Source: Pseudomonas sp. B6002 (GTDB lineage Bacteria; Pseudomonadota; Gammaproteobacteria; Pseudomonadales; Pseudomonadaceae). From it: 64,000 bases of DNA. Within the stretch, counting starts at the first letter, position 1, and each line of letters begins with the position of its first letter. The notes under the pieces are model-generated. The model was not told the origin of the DNA. It saw only the letters and a list, made by a program, of their open reading frames with translations, and made no database searches. Of this stretch, positions 24,743-33,498 are shown one piece after another. Made by a program: the position numbers and the translations under genes. The stretch lies in assembly GCF_013385985.1 (NCBI RefSeq), contig NZ_JACAOY010000006.1, forward strand, positions 526,198 to 590,197. The letters are read 5' to 3'.

Positions 24743-25547
24743 GGTGGGTCTCCGAATCGGTTAAAAAGTCGCGCATCAGCGCCGCCACTTGCTGCGGTGC
24801 CTCTATCAGGATGCAGTGGCGCAGCCCCGGCAGAATCCGCAGGGTCGAACCCTGGATTTGCTCGTGCATGTACGTCGCCATGCGCGGGTTGGAGCCGAGG
24901 TCATCGGCGCCGGTGGCAATGAGTGTCGGGCAGCGGATCAGCCCCAGTTGCTCGCCGAAATCCGATTCGGCGAGCACCCGGTACGCCGCGGCGTAACACC
25001 CCGGGTCATTGGCGGCATTCAATTGCCGCAAGCGCAGCACGGCATCCGGGTTCTGTGCCTGGAACGCCTCGGTCAACCAACGCGCCAACGAGGCTTCGTA
25101 ATGCGCCACAGGCTCGCCGGCTTGCAGCGCGACCAGGCGCGCTTTAACCCGCTCACGTTCTTCGGCATTGCGCCCGGCCACGGTCGACAACAGCACCAGC
25201 CGGCGTACCCGCTCAGGATGGGTCAGCACCAGCCGCTGGGCGATCAGGCCCCCCAGCGAAAACCCCGCCAGGTCGAATCGCCCAAAACCCACGTGTTCGG
25301 CCAGCGCCAGGGTTTCACCCACCAGATGGTCGATTTCATAACGCCCTGGCGTGCGCGACGACTGCCCATGGCCGCGCAGGTCGAAGGTCAGTACCGTGAA
25401 GTCGTCCTTCAAGCCCTGCACCACCTCGGCCCAGGCGTCCAGGCTGGAACCCACACCGTGGATGCACACCAGCGGCCGAGGCCCGTGCCCATCGAGTCGG
25501 TAGTTGAGCGTGACATTCGCCACGCTGAGTTGTTGTGCGTCGCCCAT
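24735..25547 (-). CDS. Alpha/beta hydrolase, enol-lactonase/TgnD-like
   Basis: A 270-residue hydrolase: oxyanion region CIHGVGSSLDAW, nucleophile elbow AGFSLGG, acid strand near ATGADDLGSNP and catalytic His in LRHCILIEAP. The layout matches 3-oxoadipate enol-lactonase relatives. In trigonelline catabolism TgnD, an alpha/beta hydrolase, cleaves (E)-2-((N-methylformamido)methylene)succinate to succinic semialdehyde, methylamine, formate and CO2; the neighbours make that type of role likely. It lies 3 nt from the LLM gene and overlaps the CMD gene. Confidence 0.8.
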   Translation of the reverse strand: MGDAQQLSVANVTLNYRLDGHGPRPLVCIHGVGSSLDAWAEVVQGLKDDFTVLTFDLRGHGQSSRTPGRYEIDHLVGETLALAEHVGFGRFDLAGFSLGGLIAQRLVLTHPERVRRLVLLSTVAGRNAEERERVKARLVALQAGEPVAHYEASLARWLTEAFQAQNPDAVLRLRQLNAANDPGCYAAAYRVLAESDFGEQLGLIRCPTLIATGADDLGSNPRMATYMHEQIQGSTLRILPGLRHCILIEAPQQVAALMRDFLTDSETHHG

Positions 25548-25550
25548 GGC

Positions 25551-26627
25551 TTACCCCGCCACCGTTTCGCGACGTTTGGCGCGTTCGCGCTCGGCGAACA
25601 CCGGCATCACCTCGTCGATGAACAGGCGCAGGGTTTGCTTCTGCAATTCGAACGGCAGGTTGAAGGTCAGGCCCAGGCAATATTGATCGACGCCGGCCGC
25701 TTCATAGTCGAGCAGCTTGGCGATGATTTCGTCCGGGGTGCCGAACATCAGGTTGCGGCGGATGTTGTCCGGGTTGTAGTTCTCTTTACCGCGCACCGCC
25801 TCAAACGGCACCGGCTCGGGGAAACCGTTGTGCACAGTGCCGACGTTCTGCATCAGGTTCTCGAACGCACGGCCAAAGTCCATGCTGTGTTGCACCGGCA
25901 CTTGCCAGTCTTCCGGGTTGGCGTAGACGCAGGTGCGCCGTTGCATCATGAAGCGCGGGCGCGGCACGTGGGGGTTGTCGGCCACGGCCTTGTTGAATTT
26001 CTCGCCGAGCACGGCGATTTCCGCCGCGGGCAAGGAGAGCGGGGTGGACAGAATGTTCGCGCCGATGCCCACCGCCCAGTCGAAGGTGCCCGGGTCACGT
26101 GCGGCCACCCAGATGCGCGGGTGGTCCTTTTGCAAGGGTTTGGGCACCGCAGCGGTCAGCGGGAATTTCCAGTAATGACCGTCGTGGGCGTAGTCACCGG
26201 CCCAGAGTTTCTGCACCGCCGGCACCAGTTCCTTCATGTAGCCGACGCCTTCCTGCTGTTGCAGGCCGGGGGTCATGCGGTCGAATTCGTACTGGTAGGA
26301 ACCCCGGGCGATGCCGAACTCCAGGCGGCCTTTGGTCAAGTGATCGCACAGCGCCGCTTCACCGGCCAGGCGGATCGGGTGCCAATAAGCGGCCGCGATG
26401 GTCGCGGTGCCCAGGCGGATGCGCTCGGTGTGCTGGCCGAGCCAGGTCAGGGTCTGGAACGGGTTGGGTGCGATGGTGCATTCCAGGGTGTGGTGCTCGG
26501 ACGTCCACAGGGTTTCAAAGCCGCCTTCGTCGGCGATCTTCGCCAGCTCCAGCAGGTTGGCCATGACGGTCTGCATCGGCACGTCCGGGGAGAAACGTTC
26601 CATGCTCAGGGATACGGCAAATTTCAT
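25551..26627 (-). CDS. LLM-class flavin-dependent monooxygenase (TgnB-like candidate)
   Basis: A 358-residue luciferase-like TIM-barrel oxygenase: MKFAVSLSMERFSPD at the first strand, LWTSEHHTLECTIAPNPFQ, RIRLGTATIAAAYWHPIRLA, the LLM signature LEFGIARGSYQYEFDRM, and ILSTPLSLP. Such enzymes take reduced flavin from a partner reductase, here the product of 28180-29118, and insert oxygen into a substrate. In trigonelline and pyridine catabolism they open the ring. It sits mid-operon between hydrolase and dehydrogenase genes. The exact heterocycle is inferred. Confidence 0.82.
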   Translation of the reverse strand: MKFAVSLSMERFSPDVPMQTVMANLLELAKIADEGGFETLWTSEHHTLECTIAPNPFQTLTWLGQHTERIRLGTATIAAAYWHPIRLAGEAALCDHLTKGRLEFGIARGSYQYEFDRMTPGLQQQEGVGYMKELVPAVQKLWAGDYAHDGHYWKFPLTAAVPKPLQKDHPRIWVAARDPGTFDWAVGIGANILSTPLSLPAAEIAVLGEKFNKAVADNPHVPRPRFMMQRRTCVYANPEDWQVPVQHSMDFGRAFENLMQNVGTVHNGFPEPVPFEAVRGKENYNPDNIRRNLMFGTPDEIIAKLLDYEAAGVDQYCLGLTFNLPFELQKQTLRLFIDEVMPVFAERERAKRRETVAG

Positions 26628-26645
26628 GTGTGGCTCCTTGAATAA

Positions 26646-28157
26646 TCAGCGCAGGCGAATCACGAACGGGTCCTGCATCTCGCCGGAGTAGTCGATGATC
26701 ACGTTCTTGGCGCGGGAGAACTCGCGCATCACATCAAAGCCGCCGCGTCGCCCGTAGCCGCTCTGTTTGAAGCCGCCGTTGGCCGACATGTAGGCCGAAC
26801 TGCGGTAGGTGTTGATCCACACCGTGCCGGCGTCGATGCGGTTGGCAAAGCGCAGGGCGCGGTCGATGTTCTGGGTCCAGATGCCCGAGGCCAGGCCGTA
26901 GGCGGTGTCGTTGGCCAGGCTGATCATCTGTTCTTCGGAACTGAACGGCATCACGCCCACCACCGGCCCGAACAGCTCGTCGCGCATGAACGGCATGTCG
27001 TTGCGGGCGTTGGCCATCACCGTCGGTTCGAAGTACCAGCCTTCGCTCAGATGCGCCGCGCTCGGGCGTTTACCACCGATGGCGGCCTGGGCGCCTTGCT
27101 GCAGGCCGCTGGCGATATAGCCTTCGATTTTTTGCAGTTGGGCCTGCAGTGCAAGCGGGCCAATGTCGGTGTTCGCTTCCATGGGGTGGCCCACGGTGAT
27201 TTTTTGCGTGCGCGCCACCAGCGCTTCCACAAACTGGTCGTAGATCGAGGCTTCGACAAAACAACGCGAGCCGGCCACGCAGCTTTGCCCGGCGGCGGCG
27301 AAAATCCCCGAGACCACGCCGTTGACGGCTTTCTCGATGTCGACGTCGGCGAACACCACGTGGGGTGATTTGCCGCCCAACTCCATCTGGCACGGCACCA
27401 GGTTGTTCGCCGCGTTGCCGGCAATGCGGCGGCCGGTGTCGGTGCTGCCGGTAAACACGTACTTGGCGATGTCCGGGTGGCGGGTCAAGGCATCGCCGGT
27501 GATCGCGCCGTTGCCGGTGACCACGTTGACCACGCCGGCCGGGAAGCCCGCCAGGATGATCAATTCGGCCAGGGCCAGGGTGGAGGCGCTGGCGTGTTCC
27601 GACGGTTTGATCACCACGGTATTGCCGATCGCCAGGCACGGCGCCAGGGTGCCGGTGAGCAGCATCAGTGGCGAGTTCCACGGGGTGATCATGCCGACCA
27701 CGCCCAGGGGCTCGCGGCTGCTGTAATTGAGCTGGTTGAGCTTGTTCACCGGGATCACTTCGCCTTGCAGCTTGTCGGCCATGCCGGCGAAGTAGGTGTA
27801 GGCGTCGGGCAGGGCGCTCATTTGCGCGCTCATCTCGCGCAGCAGCTTGCCGTTGTCGCGGGTTTCCAGCAGGGCCAGTTCCTCGGCGTGTTCGGCCACC
27901 AGTTGCGCCAGGCGATAGAGCAGCTTGCCCCGTGCGGTGGGCGTGATGTCGCGCCACTGCGGGTCGTGGAAGGCGCGCTTGGCCGATGCCACCGCGCGGG
28001 CGACATCGCTGGCGTCGCCCTGGGCGAACTGGTACCAGGCCTGGCCGGTGGTGGGGTCGAAGCTGTCGACATAGGTGCCGCTGGCCGGTTCGACGAAGCG
28101 GCCGTCGATAAACAGGTTGAGACGATTGCCCTCAAGGGCGCTGACCGTGGTTTTCAT
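26646..28157 (-). CDS. Aldehyde dehydrogenase (TgnC-like candidate)
   Basis: A 503-residue NAD(P)-dependent ALDH. It shows VGMITPWNSPLMLLTGTLAP, the cofactor loop VFTGSTDTGRRIAG, the general base MELGGKSPHVVF, the nucleophile in AAGQSCVAGSRCFVE, and the C-terminal YGRRGGFDVMREFS. I start at ATG 28157; a longer frame adds an unconserved extension. In the Tgn pathway the ALDH oxidises the semialdehyde/hydroxylactone made by ring cleavage. It lies between monooxygenase and reductase genes, 18 and 22 nt from its neighbours. Confidence 0.84.
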   Translation of the reverse strand: MKTTVSALEGNRLNLFIDGRFVEPASGTYVDSFDPTTGQAWYQFAQGDASDVARAVASAKRAFHDPQWRDITPTARGKLLYRLAQLVAEHAEELALLETRDNGKLLREMSAQMSALPDAYTYFAGMADKLQGEVIPVNKLNQLNYSSREPLGVVGMITPWNSPLMLLTGTLAPCLAIGNTVVIKPSEHASASTLALAELIILAGFPAGVVNVVTGNGAITGDALTRHPDIAKYVFTGSTDTGRRIAGNAANNLVPCQMELGGKSPHVVFADVDIEKAVNGVVSGIFAAAGQSCVAGSRCFVEASIYDQFVEALVARTQKITVGHPMEANTDIGPLALQAQLQKIEGYIASGLQQGAQAAIGGKRPSAAHLSEGWYFEPTVMANARNDMPFMRDELFGPVVGVMPFSSEEQMISLANDTAYGLASGIWTQNIDRALRFANRIDAGTVWINTYRSSAYMSANGGFKQSGYGRRGGFDVMREFSRAKNVIIDYSGEMQDPFVIRLR

Positions 28158-28179
28158 GCAAGTGTCCTGTGTGTGCGGA

Positions 28180-29118
28180 TCAAAGCGGGGCGTTTTCGAG
28201 CATCGCGATGCGCCCGCTGGCGGCGGAGCCGGTGTAGATACCGAATTGCTGGTTCTCGCGTTCGCGGGCATAACGACGCACCACCGAGCGCAGTTCGTTG
28301 ACCGGCATCAGGTCGATGGGCAGGTCGTCCAGCGGGAAGAAGCGCAGGGTGTCGGGCAGTTCGGCCTCCAACGCGCCAAGTTGGGCGCGATAGATCAGGA
28401 AGCCCGGGTCGGTGTCATCCACGTCGAACACCGAATACAAAAAGGTCGATTCCAGCTCCACCGGCAGGGCGCTGCTGCCGGCGTCGATAAAGCCCTTGCG
28501 CTTGCCCGCCACGGGCAGGGTCCAGCCGCCCTTGCCGTCAGCGCGGAACAGAATCGCGCCGTCGGTTTCGATCAGGTAGCCGATGATCATCTTGTGCGAG
28601 TCCAGCCAGCTGGCTGGCAGCGGGTCCTGGATATTCGCGTAACGCCCACGGCAGAAGCACAGGGGCAACTTGGGGCTGGTGCCGAAGGCGCGCACCTGGC
28701 CGATCAGCACCAGGTGGTCGCCGGCGTCGATGCGCTGGTGCACGCTGCAGTCGAACCAGGTCAGGCTGTCGGTGAGGATGGGCGCACCGGTGTGCACGGT
28801 GTCGTGGTTGACGGTGTGGAACTTGTCCGGCGACTTGGAGGCGAAGGTGCCGGAGACATCCACTTGCCCTTCATGCAGCAGGTTGACGGCAAAGTGCTCA
28901 CTGGCTGCAAACGCGCCGTGGCTGGCAGCGGATTTCCCGACGCACACCAGCAACAGCGGCGGGTCGAGGGAAACCGAGGTGAACGAATTGGCGGTCATGC
29001 CCCGAGGGTTACCGTCGGCGTCATGGGTGGTGATCACGGTCACGCCGGTTACAAAGGTGCCGAAGGCCTGGCGCAAGGCGCCTGGGTCGACGGCTGCAAC
29101 GTTGTCGGTACTCGGCAT
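28180..29118 (-). CDS. Flavin reductase with NUDIX-like C-terminal extension (TgnA-like candidate)
   Basis: A 312-residue protein. Residues about 10-165 form a flavin-reductase-like FMN-binding split barrel (LRQAFGTFVTGVTVITTHD, MTANSFTSVSLDPPLLLVCV). The remaining 145 residues resemble a NUDIX fold (GYLIETDGAILFR, GGWTLPVAGKRKG) but lack a recognisable NUDIX box. Simple two-component reductases are about 170 residues, so the extension is notable. It should supply reduced flavin to the LLM oxygenase two genes downstream. Confidence 0.82.
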   Translation of the reverse strand: MPSTDNVAAVDPGALRQAFGTFVTGVTVITTHDADGNPRGMTANSFTSVSLDPPLLLVCVGKSAASHGAFAASEHFAVNLLHEGQVDVSGTFASKSPDKFHTVNHDTVHTGAPILTDSLTWFDCSVHQRIDAGDHLVLIGQVRAFGTSPKLPLCFCRGRYANIQDPLPASWLDSHKMIIGYLIETDGAILFRADGKGGWTLPVAGKRKGFIDAGSSALPVELESTFLYSVFDVDDTDPGFLIYRAQLGALEAELPDTLRFFPLDDLPIDLMPVNELRSVVRRYARERENQQFGIYTGSAASGRIAMLENAPL

Positions 29119-29231
29119 CGGAGTGCTCCTGTTGTTGGGGTGTCAAGCAAGCCTACGGGCGGTTTCAACCCCAGGCTTGCGACGATCACGGGTAATACCC
29201 TGGAAAGTTTTGCGCGGTTTCAGCGCAGGGC

Positions 29232-29831
29232 TCAGTCCTTGGGCTGCTCGGCTTCCATCTCCGCCATGTCCTGATAACGGTCGGCAATGCGTGGGTGGGC
29301 GCGAGAACCGTCCGAGGCACCAATGGCGATCAGCACTTCATCCGGCCCCGGGGCATCGGCCACCTGGAAGTTGGCGGTGAGGAAGTGCGAGCGCTTGCCG
29401 GTTTCGCTCTTGTGCACCATTGGCAAGGCGAGCAGGGCGCCCGGGGCGTTGCGGGTGTTGGTGAAGCTCAGGTAGGCGGTGCCTTCCACGGCTTCGCGGA
29501 ACAGGTTGCCAAAGCGCAGGGTGTGGATCAGGCCCGAGGCGTGCTCGATCTCACCGTTGACGCCCACGGCGGCGGCCTTGCCAAAGGCTTCGACTTTGCC
29601 TCCCGGCATCAGCGCAATCAGGCGGCGGGTCATTTCGTGGCCCAGGCCGGGGGTCAGGCGCAGGATCTCGGGGCGCAGGTTTTCGACGAAGCCCTGGCCG
29701 GCCCAGGGGTTTTTCAAGATGGCGGCCACCACGATCAGCGTGATGGGTTTGCCGGCGTCCTTGCCCCCTTCGATAAAGGTTTCTTCGATGAAGGTGCAGT
29801 ATTTCCTGACGCCCAGATTGTCCAGATTCAT
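29232..29831 (-). CDS. AA_synth (DUF1185) family protein
   Basis: A 199-residue protein of the 'amino acid synthesis' family PF06684, whose biochemical activity is not established. Recognisable are LGVRKYCTFIEETFIEGGK, the AGQGFVENLRPEI segment and AFGKAAAVGVNGEIEHASG. It is the first gene of the catabolic operon, 113 bp ahead of the reductase, with its promoter in the 176-bp gap shared with the divergent PucR-type gene. Frequent linkage of this family to LLM oxygenases suggests a role in heterocycle breakdown; this is inference. Confidence 0.8.
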   Translation of the reverse strand: MNLDNLGVRKYCTFIEETFIEGGKDAGKPITLIVVAAILKNPWAGQGFVENLRPEILRLTPGLGHEMTRRLIALMPGGKVEAFGKAAAVGVNGEIEHASGLIHTLRFGNLFREAVEGTAYLSFTNTRNAPGALLALPMVHKSETGKRSHFLTANFQVADAPGPDEVLIAIGASDGSRAHPRIADRYQDMAEMEAEQPKD

Positions 29832-30007
29832 GATGAGGTGTCGCCCTTGTGGCTGTTGGTTTGACCCAAGGCTATGGGCAAAGGCAAAACCCGTCTTCCG
29901 TCGTTTCGGCGCATAAAAGCAGTGGACATTGCTACGAAGTGGAGCAAGTATCAGGCGGGCCGGGCAGGCACCTTGGCTGCCATGTTCCACCCGTTCAGGT
30001 GAGCGCC

Positions 30008-31780
30008 TTGAATCGAGAAATGCAGATACTGTCGCTGCGCGACGTGGCCAGCCAGATCAACTCCGGCGGCGACTTGCAGTCGATGCTGCACCAGTTGGTG
30101 TACGCCAGCTGCCGCCATACCCACTGGACCATGAGTTCGATCATGGCCATCGACATGGAGGCGGGGTTCGGCCATGTGATCGCCCGTCACGACCCCACCC
30201 TGGTGCAGCGCCCGCTGGTGGACAGTTGGGAGCTGTCCTCCAGCCCGGTGATGACCGCGTTGCAGCGCAACGAACCGGTGTTTATCCGCGACGTGCGTGA
30301 TTGCGAGTACCCGGGCTATCGCCGCGAATCGGTGGAGCGCGACTACCGCACGGTGATGGTGATGCCGATGAACTGCACCGACTTTGACGGTCGGCCCATG
30401 GTGCTCAGCGTGATTTCCCGCACCTTGATGGACGTGTCCGAAGAGGACCGGGTGTTCCTCGGCATGATCATCCACCTGGGCGCCATCGCCGTGGAACGCC
30501 AGCGTCAGCTGGAAGCCGAGCGCCGCGCCGCCGAACGCATGCAGCAGGCGCTGCATGTGCACACCTCGATGCTGGAGCACGTGCTGGGTGGTGGTTCGGT
30601 GGGGTCGCTGTCGCTGATGGTCGGCAACCAATTGCCCAACCCGGTGATCGCGGTGGACTTCACCGCCAACCAGGTGGTGGCGGGGCGCTCACCGGACACC
30701 GCGCTGTTCGACGACAGCAGTTGGCAGGCGGCTGCGGCCGGCGTGCTCAGTGTGCAGATCACCAAGACCGCCCAGGACAGCCTGCGCAGTGCCCTGCGGA
30801 ACACCGTCAACCTGTTTCTCGACGACGGCCAGCGCCAGTTCACCCTGCGGGCGCAGATCGAACCGCTGATGGTCGACCATGAGCTGGTGGGTGCGCTGGT
30901 GTTGTTCCCGGTGGCGGCGCCGGTCAATGAACTGGATTTGCTGATGCTCGAAAGCGCCAAGTTCGCCCTCAGCGTGCAGATGATGCGCAGCTTTATCCGC
31001 TTCCGTTTCGAGACCCGCACCCAGACCGAACTGCTGTTCGAAGTGCTCGAAGGCCGCTGGCGCGATGCCGACGACATCCAGCAACGTGCCCAGCGCCTGG
31101 GTATCCAGTTCAACCAGGCGCAGCAGATGATCATCATCGACTACGGCGCCAAGGCCCGTGAAGCCAAGAACCTGCACCACAACGTCGCGCGCATCCTGGC
31201 TCGCGCGTCGATCCCGGCCACGGTCATCAGTGTCGATAACGGCCTGGTGTGCCTGGTGCCCGCCGAAGGCGAAAAGGGCCGCGAGCGCCGAACCAAGGTC
31301 AAGCGCCAGATCGCCGAAGACCTGGCCCACTACCTGGGCGGCGAGCCGCTCCTGCTGGCCAGCGGCGTCTGCCACGCCCTCACCGATTACCCCGGCGCCT
31401 GGGAACGGTGCCGTCGCCTGATCGACATCGCCCGCTCGTTTGGCCGCAGCGGGCCGATCTCTGACCAGGACTTCGGGCCCATCCCGATCTTCGTGGCTGC
31501 GGTGGGCGGCGAAGACATCCGCACCTTCGTCAACGAGAGCGTCGGCGCCATGCTGGAGCACGACCGCAAGCACCAGACGCCGTACCTGGAAACCCTCACC
31601 GCCTACTTGCGCGAAAGCTGCCGCAGCCAGGCCTGCGCCGACGCGATGGGCGTGCACGTGACCACGCTGCGTTACCGCCTGGCGCGTATCCAGGAGTTGT
31701 TCGGTATTGATGTGGAGACGCCGGAGCGCCGGTTTGCCACGGAGCTGGCGATCCATTTGCAGCGGGTGATCGACAGTTAA
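30008..31780 (+). CDS. GAF-PucR family transcriptional regulator
   Basis: A regulator of about 590 residues. The N-terminal 180 residues look like a GAF sensor (LHQLVYASCRHTHWTMSSIM, VFLGMIIHLGAIAVERQRQ). The middle resembles a CdaR GGDEF-like domain, and the C-terminus is the PucR helix-turn-helix (YLRESCRSQACADAMGVHV, TTLRYRLARIQELFG). I start at TTG 30008 with AGGTGA five nt upstream; ATG 30020 is the alternative. It is divergent from the catabolic operon and is its probable activator. Its stop overlaps the ggt stop by 4 bp. Confidence 0.83.
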   Translation: MNREMQILSLRDVASQINSGGDLQSMLHQLVYASCRHTHWTMSSIMAIDMEAGFGHVIARHDPTLVQRPLVDSWELSSSPVMTALQRNEPVFIRDVRDCEYPGYRRESVERDYRTVMVMPMNCTDFDGRPMVLSVISRTLMDVSEEDRVFLGMIIHLGAIAVERQRQLEAERRAAERMQQALHVHTSMLEHVLGGGSVGSLSLMVGNQLPNPVIAVDFTANQVVAGRSPDTALFDDSSWQAAAAGVLSVQITKTAQDSLRSALRNTVNLFLDDGQRQFTLRAQIEPLMVDHELVGALVLFPVAAPVNELDLLMLESAKFALSVQMMRSFIRFRFETRTQTELLFEVLEGRWRDADDIQQRAQRLGIQFNQAQQMIIIDYGAKAREAKNLHHNVARILARASIPATVISVDNGLVCLVPAEGEKGRERRTKVKRQIAEDLAHYLGGEPLLLASGVCHALTDYPGAWERCRRLIDIARSFGRSGPISDQDFGPIPIFVAAVGGEDIRTFVNESVGAMLEHDRKHQTPYLETLTAYLRESCRSQACADAMGVHVTTLRYRLARIQELFGIDVETPERRFATELAIHLQRVIDS

Positions 31781-33450
31781 GGCCGTACCACCAACCCCAC
31801 ACCACGGCCCCTTGGGTCCGAAGCAGTCTGCACGGTGCGGCCGTTGACCTGGATCGCCTGGATATCGCCCATCAACCAGCCCTGGTCCTTGAGCGCGTAG
31901 CCCATGCGCTGCAGTTGCTGGGCAACCTCGCCGGTCAGCGGCGCATACGCGTCATAGAAGAGCGTGTCCTTGGGCAGCAATTGGTGATGCACGCGCTGCG
32001 CGGCCACGGCTTTGTCCAGCGGCAGGTGGAAATCGTAGACGTTATTCAGCACCTGGAAGATCGAGGTGAAGATGCGCGAACCGCCTGGCGTGCCCAGCAC
32101 CAGGCTGACCTTGCCGTCACGGGTAACGATGCTCGGGCTCATGGAGGAGAGCATGCGCTTGCCCGGGGCGATGGCGTTGGCATCGTTGCCGACCACGCCG
32201 AAGGCATTGGCGACGCCTGGTTTGGCGCTGAAGTCGTCCATCTCGTCATTGAGCAGGAAGCCCGCACCCTTGACCACCACGCCACTGCCGAAGTCCCAGT
32301 TCAGGGTGTAGGTGTTGCTGACGGCGTTGCCCTCGGCATCGATGATCGAGAAGTGCGTGGTCTGGTGGGACTCAAGGCCGGGGCGCACCTGCTCGGTGGG
32401 CGAGAGGGCGTCCGGGTTGATCTGGGCCGCGCGCTGCGCGATGTAGGCAGGGTCAGTCAGGCGCTGTGCGGGCACCTCGGAAAAGTCCGGGTCGCCGAGG
32501 TAGTCGGCGCGGTCGGCAAACACGCGCTTTTCGATCTCTGCCAGCAGGTGCAGGTAACGCGCAGAGTTGAGTGGCACGCCTGCAAAATCCGCTTTGCGCT
32601 GTTCCTTCATGCCCAACAATTGGGCCAAAGCGATGCCGCCGGAACTGGGCAAGGGGGCGGTGTACAGGCGATTGCCTTGCCAGTCGATGTGCATGGGCTC
32701 GCGCCACACGGCGCGGTAGTCCGCCAGGTCTTGATGGGTGATCAGCCCACCGTCACGCTGCATCTGTGCCACCAACAGGTCGGCGGTCTGGCCTCTGTAA
32801 AACTCATCTGGGCCGTTGGCGGCGATGCGTTGCAGGGTTTTGGCCAGCTCCGGCTGACGAAAGGTGGCCCCCGGTTTCATCGCGCCGAAATAGTCGCCAA
32901 AGTTGGTTTTGCCGTTGAACAGGGCAATCGCGTTCTGACGGTACTGGAACTGTTGGCCGGCCACCTTGAAGCCCTGGTTGGCGTAGCCGATGGCCGGTTT
33001 CACCAGTTCGCGCCAGGGCAGCTTGCCGAAGCGTCGATGGGCTTCCCACAACCCCATCACCGTGCCGGGCACACCGGCGGCGCGGGTGCCGATCAGGCTG
33101 AGGTTTTCGATGACTTCGCCGTTGGCGTCCAGGTACAGGGTCTTGGTCGCGGCCTTGGGGGCCGTTTCCCGGTAGTCGAGGAAGTAGGGCTTGCCGTGCA
33201 TGTAGAGGGTCATGAAACCGCCCCCGCCGATGTTGCCGGCCTCGGGGTAGGTGACGGCCAGGGTAAAGGCGGTGGCAATCGCTGCGTCCACCGCATTGCC
33301 TCCGGCCTTGAGCACCTGGGCGGCGACCTGTGCGCCATATTCGTCGGGCGCCGCGACGGCGCCTCCTTCCAGTGGCGCGGCCAGGGCGTGGTTGAGTGTG
33401 AGGGCCAGGGTAAAGGTGGTTGAGGCAAGAAAGCGCATGGCGGGGTCCAT
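31777..33450 (-). CDS. ggt: Gamma-glutamyltransferase
   Basis: A 557-residue N-terminal-nucleophile hydrolase precursor, exported to the periplasm (signal peptide ending near HALA-APLEGG). It cleaves and transfers gamma-glutamyl groups from glutathione. Seen are GGNAVDAAIATAFTLAVTYPE, the GGGGFMT glycine segment, PLPSSGGIALAQLLG, and the autoprocessing site HQ-TTHFS, which makes Thr364 the mature small-subunit nucleophile. LNDEMDDFS and SPSIVTRDGK support the call. I use ATG 33450; ATG 33438 is also possible. It is convergent with the PucR-type gene. Confidence 0.9.
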   Translation of the reverse strand: MDPAMRFLASTTFTLALTLNHALAAPLEGGAVAAPDEYGAQVAAQVLKAGGNAVDAAIATAFTLAVTYPEAGNIGGGGFMTLYMHGKPYFLDYRETAPKAATKTLYLDANGEVIENLSLIGTRAAGVPGTVMGLWEAHRRFGKLPWRELVKPAIGYANQGFKVAGQQFQYRQNAIALFNGKTNFGDYFGAMKPGATFRQPELAKTLQRIAANGPDEFYRGQTADLLVAQMQRDGGLITHQDLADYRAVWREPMHIDWQGNRLYTAPLPSSGGIALAQLLGMKEQRKADFAGVPLNSARYLHLLAEIEKRVFADRADYLGDPDFSEVPAQRLTDPAYIAQRAAQINPDALSPTEQVRPGLESHQTTHFSIIDAEGNAVSNTYTLNWDFGSGVVVKGAGFLLNDEMDDFSAKPGVANAFGVVGNDANAIAPGKRMLSSMSPSIVTRDGKVSLVLGTPGGSRIFTSIFQVLNNVYDFHLPLDKAVAAQRVHHQLLPKDTLFYDAYAPLTGEVAQQLQRMGYALKDQGWLMGDIQAIQVNGRTVQTASDPRGRGVGLVVRP

Positions 33451-33464
33451 TTTCTTATTGTTGG

Positions 33465-33491
33465 AAAAGCCGGCTCCCGCACCCGGGAGCC
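33465..33491 (-). terminator. Rho-independent terminator of the NmrA-like gene
   Basis: On the minus strand GGCTCCCG (33491-33484) and CGGGAGCC (33479-33472) form a stem around a 4-nt loop, followed by GGC and TTTT (33468-33465). It lies just after the stop codon of the gene at 33499-34401 and ahead of ggt. Confidence 0.75.
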
Positions 33492-33498
33492 CGGGCGG

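Noticed and set aside
29966-29981. GG-N10-GC pattern (AGGCACCTTGGCTGCC) near the PucR-type gene, resembling a sigma-54 promoter
   Set aside because: The first base is A and the -12 half reads CTGC not TTGC; the segment is nearly symmetric so it fits on both strands. Too weak to call.
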